Positions 1 through 8,238 of a stretch of 42,633 nucleotides of DNA are shown here, in pieces. Source of the stretch: Ligilactobacillus agilis DSM 20509 (GTDB taxonomy: Bacteria; Bacillota; Bacilli; Lactobacillales; Lactobacillaceae); contig NZ_AYYP01000026.1 in the NCBI RefSeq assembly GCF_001436215.1, positions 1-42,633 of the forward strand, written 5' to 3'. The notes below the pieces were generated by a model, which was not told where the DNA came from, did not search any database, and saw only the letters and a program-made list of their open reading frames with translations. Each line of letters opens with the position of its first letter. The first letter of the stretch is position 1. A program made the translations under genes and the position numbers.

Positions 1-64
1 ATCAAGAGAATAGAGAATTTTTATGCTCTTTTTTGCTTTCAAGTTTCAGTTAGTTATTAATAAC

Positions 65-114
65 GAACCCTAGGTTAACCCAGTTAAGGATTATCTAGGG
101 TTCGGTTATTTTTT
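65..114 (+). terminator. Rho-independent terminator of an upstream gene
   Basis: A 9-bp perfect stem (GAACCCTAG at 65-73 with CTAGGGTTC at 95-103) is followed by a T-rich tract at 108-114. It probably ends a gene lying left of the window and insulates the dipeptidase gene. Confidence 0.75.
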
Positions 115-136
115 AAGTAGGATTAGCGAATGGGTG

Positions 137-142
137 TATAAT
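137..142 (+). promoter_or_regulatory. Probable -10 box of the dipeptidase promoter
   Basis: A perfect TATAAT lies 33 bases before the dipeptidase start. The -35 region expected around 114-119 is a poor match, so only the -10 is claimed. A strong ribosome binding site, GAGGTGAA (163-170), follows. Confidence 0.4.
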
Positions 143-175
143 GAGTAGGTGAATATCCATAAGAGGTGAAGTTTT

Positions 176-1585
176 ATGAAAGTAGCTGAATGTACTACAA
201 TTTTAGTAGGAAAGAAGGCCTCACTTGATGGCTCGACACTGATTGCGCGCAGTGAAGATGGGGGCAGAGAAATCTTACCTGAAAGTTTTAAGGTGGTCTT
301 ACCTGAGGATCAACCGCGCCACTATAAGAGTGTCCTTACTGGCTGTGAGGTTGAATTGCCTGGTGAACCTTTACGGTATACCAGCGTTCCAGACGCACAT
401 GGCAAGTATGGGGTGTGGGCCGCAGCTGGGATTAATGAAGAAAATGTTGCAATGACGGCGACTGAAACGATTACGACTAATGCACGGATTCAAGGGATTG
501 ACCCACTCTTAGTCGATGACGGCTTAGGCGAAGAAGACTTTGTTACCCTTACGCTTCCATACATTCATAGTGCGCGTGAGGGGGTCTTGCGTGTAGGTGA
601 GTTACTGGCAAAATATGGGACCTATGAAATGAACGGCATGGCCTTTTCTGACAAAGATGAGATTTGGTATTTAGAGACGATTGGTGGACATCATTGGGCT
701 GCTAGAAGAATTCCAGATGATGCTTACGTTGTGGCTCCTAACCGCTTTAATATTGACGAGTTTGACTTTGAGTCACCTGATTTTATGGCCTCGGCAGATC
801 TGCAGACTATAATCGCTGACTATAAACTTAATCCAGATTTCGAAGGTTATAATTTACGTCACATATTTGGCAGTGCAACTGTTAAGGATACTCATTATAA
901 TAATCCGCGTGCTTGGTACGTTCAACACTACTTTGATTCTAACTTACAAACCACCCCGCTAGATCAAGATCAGCCGTTTATTGTACATGCCGACCGTAAA
1001 ATTAGTGTTGACGACATTATGTTTTTGATGGCCTCGCATTATCAAAATACTCCGTACGATGTCTATGGAGACCAAGGTACAGCGGCGGAAAAGAAACGCT
1101 TTCGTCCAATTGGAATCAACCGTAATTTTGAAACGCATATTTTACAAATCCGCAATGATGTGCCGGCTGGGTTAGCGGGTGTGCAGTGGCTTGGTTTTGG
1201 GCCTAACACATTTAATGCAATGGTGCCATTTTACACTAACATTGTGGATACTCCTGCTTCTTTTAGGGACACAGGCTCAAAATTCAATTTGCAAAGTATT
1301 TTTTGGTTGAATAAGTTAATGTCGCAGTTGGGTGATACTAACTTTAAGCTTTACGGTGAGCTAGAGAGTGCATTTGAACAAAAAACCGTAGCTGCTTGCT
1401 ATCGAATTCAACACCAAACAGATAAACTGGCTCAAGAATTACAAGGTGCCCAACTACAAACCTGCTTAACTAAGGCTAACCAAAAGATGGCAGATCTAAC
1501 CTTTGCTAATACGGTTGAACTTTTGGGGAAGATGGTTGAAGAAGGACATGCACATATGCAACTTAAATATGATTTACTCGATTAG
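176..1585 (+). CDS. pepD: Dipeptidase, peptidase family C69 (PepD/PepDA type)
   Basis: Cytoplasmic dipeptidase of the N-terminal-nucleophile hydrolase family C69, which in lactobacilli hydrolyses peptide-derived dipeptides. The N-terminus reads MKVAECTTILVGKKASLDGS. The invariant Cys6 becomes the catalytic nucleophile, and the DGST...ARSEDGG signature follows at about residues 18-29. The length (469 aa) is normal for lactobacillal PepD. The start is supported by GAGGTGAA about 6 bases upstream. It has its own -10 box behind a terminator, and a broken SnoaL-like gene follows 32 bases downstream, perhaps once co-transcribed. Family assignment is firm; exact dipeptide preference cannot be read from sequence. 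Confidence 0.93.
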   Translation: MKVAECTTILVGKKASLDGSTLIARSEDGGREILPESFKVVLPEDQPRHYKSVLTGCEVELPGEPLRYTSVPDAHGKYGVWAAAGINEENVAMTATETITTNARIQGIDPLLVDDGLGEEDFVTLTLPYIHSAREGVLRVGELLAKYGTYEMNGMAFSDKDEIWYLETIGGHHWAARRIPDDAYVVAPNRFNIDEFDFESPDFMASADLQTIIADYKLNPDFEGYNLRHIFGSATVKDTHYNNPRAWYVQHYFDSNLQTTPLDQDQPFIVHADRKISVDDIMFLMASHYQNTPYDVYGDQGTAAEKKRFRPIGINRNFETHILQIRNDVPAGLAGVQWLGFGPNTFNAMVPFYTNIVDTPASFRDTGSKFNLQSIFWLNKLMSQLGDTNFKLYGELESAFEQKTVAACYRIQHQTDKLAQELQGAQLQTCLTKANQKMADLTFANTVELLGKMVEEGHAHMQLKYDLLD

Positions 1586-1617
1586 TTGGTATGTTTAACT
1601 TAGCGAGGTAGTTAGTT

Positions 1618-2040
1618 GTGAATCAAAGGGAAGAACTCATTCGGTTATGGTTTCAGATGTGGCTGCAAAAGAAAGATTTAGGAATTTTGAAGCTTTTTAC
1701 GGCTGATGCTGTTTATGTTGAAAGCTGAGGACCTAAGTATCACGGTAATGCAGAAATTAAGCACTGGTTTGACGAATGGAACACGCGTGGAACCGTACTT
1801 TCCTGGGAGATTGATCAGTTTTTCCATAAGCAAAATCAAACTGTGGTTGAATGGCAGTTTAAATGTCAAATGAAAAACAGCGAAGTTACGGAATTCGATG
1901 GAATTTCGCTGCTTAAGTGGACAAGGGATAATAGAGTTCAGTTTCTAAAAGAATATGGCTGCAAAAGTGATAACTATAATCCTTACCAAATGTCGGCAAA
2001 TAGTCCCCAATTTAGGGATGAAAAGGTAGACTGGCTGTAA
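1618..2040 (+). pseudogene. SnoaL/NTF2-like protein gene interrupted by a nonsense codon
   Basis: From a GTG at 1618, preceded by GCGAGG at 1603-1608, the frame reads as an NTF2-like (SnoaL-fold) small protein: RLWFQMWLQKKDLG, then VYVES, a stop, then GPKYHGNAEIKHWFDEW and VVEWQFKCQM. The stop is TGA at 1726-1728, codon 37. Relatives that I recall carry Trp in this position (ES/EC-W-GPEYHG), so a single TGG-to-TGA change explains it, with the frame open on both sides to 2040. A full product would have about 140 residues. Such proteins are small barrels of varied or unknown function. Translation could restart inside, at ATG 1843, but that would lack the first half of the fold. Confidence 0.8.
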
Positions 2041-2096
2041 GCATTGCTTAAGCTAAATTCTTAGCTGAATTATAAAAAACACGATTATCAATAAAT

Positions 2097-2150
2097 TAAA
2101 ACAGGCTGTGAGGGCAAATGGTTGCTTACTCTTACAGCCTGTTTTTTTTT
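2097..2150. terminator. Bidirectional terminator between convergent genes
   Basis: ACAGGCTGT at 2101-2109 pairs with ACAGCCTGT at 2134-2142, and T9 follows on the plus strand. Read on the minus strand, the same stem is followed by TTTTAATTT, so it can also end the convergent gene at 2149-2953, whose stop codon overlaps the T tract. Confidence 0.85.
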
Positions 2151-2953
2151 AGTTATTGAATTCAGCTAGGTGTTTAGGGTCGACCTGTTCACTTCTAGAA
2201 GCAAGTGGACTCCAGTAGGTAAGGCCTTCGTTATTCAAGACTAAGCCCCATTGACCAGGTTCATTTGGTAAGTCGGTAAATTCAAAGAGGAAAGGCACTC
2301 GAAATGCTATCCAAGGTGTTGAAACCGTATTTAGTGGTGATAATTAGCCCACTATCGACAATTGCAATTTGACTAAGAGTTTCTTTAGCGGTAACAAGGG
2401 TGTCTAAAATGATGTAGTCCCCAATACTTACACGCACATTGTCACTGGCTGAGAGAATATCCTTTAAAGCCAATTGGTAGCTAGGGGCTAGTGCTAGTGG
2501 CTCCGTTAAATAATTCCAACTGGTTTGACCGTCCTTGTTGTGGGCAATGATAGTTGGAGCTTGAATAACCAAACGACCTTCTTCGTCGCTAGCACCTGGA
2601 ATGAAGTCGACGACTAAGCCGCGGACGAGGATATTTTGATTTTGGTAGTCGGTAAGGTTGGTTAATTGGTCAGTAACCTTTAAGTTAGCATCCGCTAAGA
2701 TGTAGCCTTGCAAAAGCCGGGCCAAAGCTTTGCGTTCAGGGTAAAGTTGGGCTGGGAAAGTGGCGATATTAGTCGGATTGTCACTTTGCTTAACCTTTTG
2801 TAACAGCTTAGTTGCTTCACTTATGAACTGTTCTTGGGAGATAAAGTTCATAGGAGTGATTGCACTGTCCGTCTTTTTAATACCAGTTACTTTTCGTTCG
2901 TTAGCCTTTTTTTGGTGAAGTAATTTTTTATTACTGAGTTTCTTTTTTGCCAT
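2149..2953 (-). pseudogene. Unknown-family gene with a frameshift near its 3' end
   Basis: The first part (223 codons, stop at 2282) starts MAKKKLSNKKLLHQKKANER, a very Lys-rich N-terminus, and continues as a soluble alpha/beta-looking protein that I do not recognise. Past residue about 204 the reading sense switches frame: the shifted frame gives STPWIAFRVPFLFEFTDLP, then WGLVLNNEGLTYWSP, and ends at a stop at 2149-2151, just before a terminator. This is plainly coding and adds about 60 residues. The switch sits at the three-base homopolymer at 2330-2332 (A3 on the coding strand), and one surplus base would explain it. The product is either truncated with an altered tail or the base is a sequencing error. 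Expected intact length is about 268 residues. Confidence 0.7.
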
Positions 2954-3102
2954 AATTAACCTCGTTTGCTAAAAGTTTCTAGTTAAAAGTATAAGGTCAA
3001 ATTGCTGGTCTGTCTAGGGAAAATAAGGATGTTAGTAAAAGGATTTTGCACAAAATATAGTGCTATTCTAAAAATAGAATACAATATGTAGTAGGTATAG
3101 GC

Positions 3103-3131
3103 TTGTATTTACACTAAACCTTGGGTATAAT
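3103..3131 (+). promoter_or_regulatory. pnuC promoter
   Basis: TTGTAT (3103-3108), a 17-base spacer, and a perfect TATAAT (3126-3131). Transcription would begin near 3138, leaving a leader of about 58 bases. Confidence 0.65.
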
Positions 3132-3137
3132 TAAGCA

Positions 3138-3195
3138 CGTTGTTTTGCAAAACTGGACTAAGCTTGGTCAAATTTAGCATGAAGGGTAAGAGAAG
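3138..3195 (+). promoter_or_regulatory. Structured leader of pnuC, candidate NAD+-type riboswitch
   Basis: The leader holds the perfect palindrome GTTTTGCAAAAC (3142-3153) and a possible hairpin GACTA-AGCT-TGGTC (3156-3169). CTAA (3158-3161) could also pair with TTAG (3174-3177), giving a pseudoknot-like fold just ahead of the ribosome binding site. It is known that pnuC genes of Lactobacillales are often preceded by the NAD+-II (pnuC motif) riboswitch. I could not match the consensus from memory, so this is a positional and structural guess. Confidence 0.3.
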
Positions 3196-3954
3196 ATGTT
3201 TGCACGTTACTATGACGTTTTAACTAATTTTAGCAGTTATTCAAAAAATATTTTTAGAAAGGGCTACTTTGCGTGGTTATGGCAACAATGCCAAGGCTGG
3301 GGAAGATTTTCTTATGGGTTGTTAGGCTTTAACTTTATCTTGCAAGTTATTTCTTTAGGACAGTCCTTTAAGCAAACGCCGCTACTAGCGGTAATTGCTT
3401 TTATTGGGGGCAACCTCTCAGTTGCTTGTGTAATCGGAATTTCTAACCGGTCAGGAATTCAGGGCTGGGCCGGGGCAATTTCGGCCTTAGCGATTGCAAC
3501 GACGGGCTTTATTGCCGGTAATTACGCCACAGCCTTTGAACAATTAGGGTATTTAATCTTTTTGGATTTATTTTGTATCTTAGATCCTAAGTGGAATGAT
3601 GACATTCAAGTGGAAAAATTTGAATCAGGACTTGAGTGGATTAAATATGGCCTATTTTTCCTCGTAACTTGGTTAATAACCTACCTACTTTTTAGTTTGA
3701 CAAGCGATCCGCGGGTCTTTTTGGATAGTTTAAACCTAGCAATGGCAATTACCGGTTCCTTGTTAGAATTAAACCGGAAAAGGGAGCAGTTCTTTGTGTG
3801 GACGCTAGCATCCCTGTTTACGATTGCATTGTGGGTTCAAACGATGCTTCAAGGTGACGGCAACTTTGCTTTGATTTTTAGTTACAGTGTATTCTTTTTA
3901 AACGATATGTATGCCTTGTTTAGCCGTAAAGGCTGGTTTAGGTTAGCTGAATAA
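3196..3954 (+). CDS. pnuC: PnuC-family nicotinamide riboside/NMN transporter
   Basis: Integral membrane facilitator for NAD precursors (nicotinamide riboside or related). The 252-residue protein has the PnuC pattern of about seven hydrophobic segments, with the loop ISNRSGIQGWAGAISALAIA (about residues 82-101), a conserved W-rich stretch in the middle, and a polar end after the last helix. It fits the family length. It stands alone between a clear promoter with a structured leader and a strong terminator, consistent with independent control by NAD status. Lactobacilli commonly lack de novo NAD synthesis and depend on uptake. Family call is strong; the exact substrate is inferred. Confidence 0.88.
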   Translation: MFARYYDVLTNFSSYSKNIFRKGYFAWLWQQCQGWGRFSYGLLGFNFILQVISLGQSFKQTPLLAVIAFIGGNLSVACVIGISNRSGIQGWAGAISALAIATTGFIAGNYATAFEQLGYLIFLDLFCILDPKWNDDIQVEKFESGLEWIKYGLFFLVTWLITYLLFSLTSDPRVFLDSLNLAMAITGSLLELNRKREQFFVWTLASLFTIALWVQTMLQGDGNFALIFSYSVFFLNDMYALFSRKGWFRLAE

Positions 3955-4001
3955 AAATTACCCAGTAAGAATAGTGCTAAATTCTTACTGGGTAATTTTT
4001 T
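3953..4001. terminator. Strong bidirectional terminator
   Basis: A near-perfect stem (AATTACCCAGTAAGAAT with ATTCTTACTGGGTAATT) has a short loop and is flanked by A5 on the left and T6 on the right. It therefore terminates both pnuC (plus) and the deoxyribosyltransferase gene (minus). Confidence 0.92.
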
Positions 4002-4008
4002 AGGTTAG

Positions 4009-4515
4009 TTAGAAAACCTTGAATGGTGGGAAAGGTTGAGCCATTGGGTGGTTAAAGTTAAAGTCTTTTAAGGGACTAAAGTCATTAGGTTCCAACCAGG
4101 TAGTTACACCCCGTGCTAGCATTAGGTTAGCTTCATAAGCAGACTTATCTTTCTTAGTAAAAGGTAGTAAAACGATAGGTTTATGGAGGGCGACGAACAT
4201 GCCGATTTCCATACAAATTCCTTCGTCAATTTGGTCCATATCGTATAAAGCAACGCAGACATCGGAAGTTCCTACCGCGTTGAGGTCGTTATTGTAAGTG
4301 GCAATTTGCCATTCGAGGCTGCCAAAGACGCCGGCAGGATCGGAGTCTACGCGTGCATCTTTATATTGGAAATCGAATGGCTGGTGAACAACGCCGACAG
4401 TCGGGTTGGCTTCTAGTTGGGCTAGAGCTTGAGGGATGCGGGCACGTTGTTCTTCGTTGAAGAAGCTGGTAGCCAGGTAAATTTTAGTGTTAGCAACTGG
4501 GTCGGTATTTTTCAA
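4009..4515 (-). CDS. ndt: Nucleoside 2-deoxyribosyltransferase
   Basis: Transfers 2-deoxyribose between nucleobases in the cytoplasm as part of deoxynucleoside salvage. The start KIYLATSFF, the substrate-loop motif ATYNNDLN (about residues 72-79) and MEIG with the presumed catalytic nucleophile Glu103 match the Lactobacillus NDT family, as does KDFNFNHP near the C-terminus. At 168 residues the size is right. The start is TTG at 4515, supported by AAGGAAG about 8 bases upstream. Type I (purine-only) versus type II specificity cannot be told with certainty. It is the last gene in a minus-strand run but lies 81 bases beyond the SDR gene. Confidence 0.92.
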   Translation of the reverse strand: MKNTDPVANTKIYLATSFFNEEQRARIPQALAQLEANPTVGVVHQPFDFQYKDARVDSDPAGVFGSLEWQIATYNNDLNAVGTSDVCVALYDMDQIDEGICMEIGMFVALHKPIVLLPFTKKDKSAYEANLMLARGVTTWLEPNDFSPLKDFNFNHPMAQPFPPFKVF

Positions 4516-4596
4516 AGTGAAAACTTCCTTTCAATAATAATCTAAACTAAGTTTAGCATGATTAGCCACTAAGGTTAATTAGTATTTTCCGGGAAA

Positions 4597-5217
4597 TTAG
4601 GGAATTCGTTTGCGTAAGGGTGAAGGTAAGCCGGTGATAATGTTTAAGATTTCGTGGGCAAAGGCCTGGCTGCTAATGGGGCGAATCTTAGTTAGCCAGT
4701 TAAAGCACCTAGTCCTTATTAGGTTAGCGATGATGCGGGCCGGGTAATAATTACTAAGCCGCTTTTTAGAATAAACAATTCCAGGAAAAGCGCAAACGGC
4801 CCGCTGGCCCAAGCGACTGTAAGCGTAAAGTTCAACTTCCTTTTTAGTCGCCAGGTAATCCTTTAGGAAAAAGGGGGCGTAGTTAGCAGAAACATAAAGG
4901 AAGTTACCGGAGGTGTTAGCAAGAGTGTCAATGAGTTTTTTAGCAGGTAAGACGATACTAGTCTGGTAGGTTATTTGTTTACGGCGATTCTCAAATAAAA
5001 TGCCGACACAGTCAATAACCCAGTCAGAAGTTTCAATTAGTTGCTGCCATGACGTATCGGCTAGTAAGTTGACGGCGTGGTAAGTAACGCCTGGAATAGA
5101 GGTTGGCCGCCGGCCAGTTCGTGACAGGCTGTGTAGTTCATATTCGGGGTGGTGCCTAAGCTCTGTCAAAATGCTTTGGCCAACTAGGCCGGTTCCCCCT
5201 GCGACTGTAATTTTCAT
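4597..5217 (-). CDS. NAD(P)-binding atypical SDR / epimerase-like protein
   Basis: A 206-residue Rossmann-fold protein with the N-terminal dinucleotide motif VAGGTGLVGQS (residues 4-14) and the following SLSRTGRRP, where Arg residues suggest NADP(H). A later VIDCVGIL segment resembles atypical SDRs of the NAD(P)H-binding/NDUFA9-like group. There is no clear YxxxK catalytic pair, so it may be a binding or regulatory member rather than a classical oxidoreductase. It starts 18 bases after the AraC gene behind ATGGAGGA, so the two are likely co-transcribed. The substrate is unknown. Confidence 0.75.
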   Translation of the reverse strand: MKITVAGGTGLVGQSILTELRHHPEYELHSLSRTGRRPTSIPGVTYHAVNLLADTSWQQLIETSDWVIDCVGILFENRRKQITYQTSIVLPAKKLIDTLANTSGNFLYVSANYAPFFLKDYLATKKEVELYAYSRLGQRAVCAFPGIVYSKKRLSNYYPARIIANLIRTRCFNWLTKIRPISSQAFAHEILNIITGLPSPLRKRIP

Positions 5218-5235
5218 TTAAATTTCCTCCATAAG

Positions 5236-6066
5236 TTAAGAAAAATGCTTACGGTAAGTGGACGGACTGTAACCACTGTAACGCTTAAAGGCCTTAGAAA
5301 AAGTGAAGGTATCATGGTAGCCAACGAGGTCGGCAATCTCTTGGATACTTTGGTTACTGGAGGTCAATTTACTTTTGGCATCTTCCATCCGCATTTGGGT
5401 CAACAACTTTTGGGGACTCGTGTGTGCAAATTTTTGAAACAAGTTATAAATATAGCTACGTGAAAGCGATAAGGAGACACAAAGGTCTTCAATGGTACAG
5501 TTATAGGTGTAATTATTTTCTAAGTAACGGACGGCAAGTTCAAATTGTTGGGCGGGTCGATTTTGGCTAGGGGCGGTGTTAGTGTGGGGAAATTCGGTTA
5601 CGAGGTGGTAAAACATCTCGTAAGTCAAGTTTTCAACTAATAAATTGTTAGCCAGACTAGTTTTTTGGTGGAGGACCTCAAACAACCTTTGAAAGCTTTT
5701 AGTAAAGTTAGATTGGCCGGTGGCTTTGAGGTAGTAGTTTCCCGCTAGCTTAGAAGCTGCAAAAATATTGGCAATCTTAATCCCAGTTAACCCAATCCAT
5801 GCATAATGCCAAGGATTGGTAAAGCTGGCTTGGTAAAAACAGGCTACTCCCTTAGGAAGTAAGAAAAAATCGCCTGCCTTTAGGCTAACGGTCTTGTGAC
5901 CGGCAACCGAAAAATCTCCTTGGCCGGCTAAAATATAGTGGAGGACATAGTTGTCTCGAATATTATTTCCGCGAAAGGCGTAGCCGGGTTGACATTTTTC
6001 CTGCCCAAAAAACAAGATGTTACTTTCAATTCCGTTTTGACTAAGAGTGTGGTATTCGTTATTCAT
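5236..6066 (-). CDS. AraC-family regulator, probable alpha-galactoside (MsmR/RafR-like) activator
   Basis: A 276-residue regulator with an N-terminal cupin-like sugar-binding half (HYILAGQGDFSVAGHKTVSL, about residues 43-62, then LKAGDFFLLPKG) and a C-terminal double helix-turn-helix from about residue 175. The second HTH carries the family hallmark IQEIADLVGYHDTFTFSKAF, followed by KRYSGYSPSTYRK. It is divergent from the raffinose operon across a 240-base region, the usual arrangement for MsmR/RafR activators of alpha-galactoside genes, so control of that operon is inferred. It is followed closely by the SDR gene on the same strand. Confidence 0.88.
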   Translation of the reverse strand: MNNEYHTLSQNGIESNILFFGQEKCQPGYAFRGNNIRDNYVLHYILAGQGDFSVAGHKTVSLKAGDFFLLPKGVACFYQASFTNPWHYAWIGLTGIKIANIFAASKLAGNYYLKATGQSNFTKSFQRLFEVLHQKTSLANNLLVENLTYEMFYHLVTEFPHTNTAPSQNRPAQQFELAVRYLENNYTYNCTIEDLCVSLSLSRSYIYNLFQKFAHTSPQKLLTQMRMEDAKSKLTSSNQSIQEIADLVGYHDTFTFSKAFKRYSGYSPSTYRKHFS

Positions 6067-6306
6067 TATTTCTTCCTTAACTAAAAATTTACTATTAAAA
6101 TTACTATCTATAAAATGTCAAAATAATTAAATCACTAGTAAACTATTCTTTTATTAACAAGGATTATACAACGAATATGTCAATTTGTATACTAGGTAAA
6201 TTGGCAAATAATAGAAATTTACGACCATGGCTTTAGTTAAATGTAACCGTTATATTATAAGTGTGATCACGAGTAGGAAATTAGATTTAAATTTGGAGGC
6301 TAAGTT
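6067..6306. promoter_or_regulatory. Divergent control region between araC-type gene and raffinose operon
   Basis: An AT-rich 240-base gap. A dyad GTAAATT (6196-6202) / AATTTAC (6216-6222) could be an AraC-type operator. An imperfect CcpA cre-like site, ATGTAACCGTTATAT (6241-6255), matches the consensus except its last two bases and overlaps a plausible -10, TATTAT (6253-6258). An 8-bp palindrome, GTGATCAC (6263-6270), lies near the expected start of transcription. TTGGAGG (6294-6300) is the ribosome binding site. The functional assignments are inference. Confidence 0.4.
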
Positions 6307-8238
6307 ATGTCAACAACTAATAAAAAGATGAGTATGGGGCAACGGCTTGCCTATGCTTTTGGGGCATTTGGTAATGACGCCTTTTATGGCTTACTGTCAG
6401 GTTACTTAATTGTTTTTATCACGTCACACTTATTTAACACCGGTAATAAAGCCTTGGATAACCACATGATTTCACTGGTAACTTTGATTATCATGATCTT
6501 GCGTATTGTTGAGTTGTTTATTGACCCTTTTATTGGAAACGCTATCGACCGGACTAAGACCAAGTGGGGCCACTTTAGACCTTGGGTTGTTATTGGTGGG
6601 ACTATCTCCGCGCTATTATTATTGCTATTATTTACGAGCTTAGGTGGATTATACGCTAAGAACGCCTTTGTTTACTTAGTTGTTTTTGCCATTATGTACA
6701 TTACGATGGATATTTTTTATTCCTTTAAGGATGTTGGTTTTTGGTCAATGTTACCATCGTTAACAACCGATTCACGGGAACGGGAAAAAACAGCAACGTT
6801 TGCGCGCTTTGGTTCTACAATTGGTGGGGGCCTTGTTGGTGTGCTAGTTATGCCAGCGGTTATCTACTTTTCAGCTACCAAGACGACTTCAGGGGATAAC
6901 CAAGGCTGGTTTGTCTTTGCAGCGATTATCTGTACGATTGCTTTAGTATCCGCTTGGTGTGTTGGTTTATTTACCCGGGAGGTAAATAGTGAAATTCGGG
7001 AAAATAAAGAAGATACTGTCGGGGTCTTTGGCGTTTTAAAGGCGGTTGCTCAAAATGACCAATTACTATGGATTGCGATTGCGTACCTCTTTTATGGAGT
7101 GGGTAATAATATTTTATGTTCTCTAGAGGTATATTACTTTACCTACATTATGGGCAAACCAACCTCATTTTCAATTTTATCAACGATCAATATCTTTTTA
7201 GGGATGATGGCGGCAGCCTTATTCCCAGTTTTGTCAAAGCGGTTCTCAAGACGAGCAGTCTTCACAGGTTCATTAACCACCATGTTGATTGCGATTGGAT
7301 TATTTGCACTTTCGGGTAGTAACTTGTTAATGGTATTGGCTTCAGCAGTGTTATTTGCCTTTCCACAACAAATTGTTTTCTTGGTAGTATTAATGATTAT
7401 CACTGATTCAGTTGAATACGGTCAATGGAAGTTAGGTCACCGTGACGAATCCCTCTCCTTATCAATTCGTCCCTTAATTGATAAGTTTGGTGGAGCTGTT
7501 TCTAACGGGGTTGTTGGTCAAATTGCAATCATGGCTGGGATGACAACCGGAGCTAGCGCTTCGACAATTACGGCTGCCGGAAGAACTAATTTCAAGTTGA
7601 TGATGTTTGCAGTGCCCGCCTTAATGATGGTAATTGCTATCGTAATCTTTTGGAAGAAGATTATCTTAACTGAAGCTAAGCACGCAGAAATCGTGGCCGA
7701 ACTTGAAAAGACTTGGGGAAAAGATTTAAAGGAAACTGATGTCGAAGCTACAAGCCAAGTTGCTGCTAAGACACTTAAACTTGCCAGTCCAATCGCCGGG
7801 CAATTAATGCCGTTGGCTGAGGTTAACGATCCTACCTTTGCTATGGGGGGTCTTGGTCAAGGATTTGCAATTAAACCAAGTGACGGTAAGGTTTACGCCC
7901 CATTCGATGCTACGGTAAGACAGGTCTTTACGACAAGACACGCTGTTGGTTTGGTTGGTGACAACGGCGTGGTAATGTTAATCCACGTTGGGTTAGGTAC
8001 CGTCGCTTTGAAAGGAACCGGCTTTATCTCCTATGTTGATACGAATCAACGGGTGAAAAAAGGTGACCAATTACTTGAATTCTGGCAACCAACCATTCAA
8101 AAAGCAGGGTTAGACGACACGGTAATTGTGACGGTAACCAATAGTCAAAGTTTTACAGACTTTCAATTAACACTTGCACCAGCAAGTTCAGTTGAAGCTT
8201 TAACTACGGTAATGGAACTTAAACGAGGTGAAGGATAA
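6307..8238 (+). CDS. rafP: LacS/RafP-type galactoside:cation symporter with fused EIIA domain
   Basis: GPH-family sugar symporter in the cytoplasmic membrane. Residues about 1-460 form the twelve-helix carrier, starting MGQRLAYAFGAFGNDAFYG and including DRTKTKWGHFRPWV. A linker leads to a PTS EIIA(Glc)-like domain (about 490-640) with the phosphorylatable His560 in MLIHVGLGTVALKGTGF, as in S. thermophilus LacS. It is 643 residues, full length. It heads an operon with alpha-galactosidase (1-base overlap) and sucrose phosphorylase, so raffinose or related alpha-galactosides are the likely substrates. LacS-type carriers can also exchange substrate for galactose. The EIIA domain implies control by HPr phosphorylation. 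Confidence 0.9.
   Translation: MSTTNKKMSMGQRLAYAFGAFGNDAFYGLLSGYLIVFITSHLFNTGNKALDNHMISLVTLIIMILRIVELFIDPFIGNAIDRTKTKWGHFRPWVVIGGTISALLLLLLFTSLGGLYAKNAFVYLVVFAIMYITMDIFYSFKDVGFWSMLPSLTTDSREREKTATFARFGSTIGGGLVGVLVMPAVIYFSATKTTSGDNQGWFVFAAIICTIALVSAWCVGLFTREVNSEIRENKEDTVGVFGVLKAVAQNDQLLWIAIAYLFYGVGNNILCSLEVYYFTYIMGKPTSFSILSTINIFLGMMAAALFPVLSKRFSRRAVFTGSLTTMLIAIGLFALSGSNLLMVLASAVLFAFPQQIVFLVVLMIITDSVEYGQWKLGHRDESLSLSIRPLIDKFGGAVSNGVVGQIAIMAGMTTGASASTITAAGRTNFKLMMFAVPALMMVIAIVIFWKKIILTEAKHAEIVAELEKTWGKDLKETDVEATSQVAAKTLKLASPIAGQLMPLAEVNDPTFAMGGLGQGFAIKPSDGKVYAPFDATVRQVFTTRHAVGLVGDNGVVMLIHVGLGTVALKGTGFISYVDTNQRVKKGDQLLEFWQPTIQKAGLDDTVIVTVTNSQSFTDFQLTLAPASSVEALTTVMELKRGEG

Noticed and set aside
4-35. 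AGAG...CTCTTTTTT near the left edge as a terminator
   Set aside because: The stem is only 4-5 bp and AT-rich; the structure at 65-114 is a much better terminator.
7143-7403. Open frame on the minus strand inside the symporter gene
   Set aside because: It is antisense to a conserved membrane protein, has no ribosome binding site or family, and is explained as a shadow frame.
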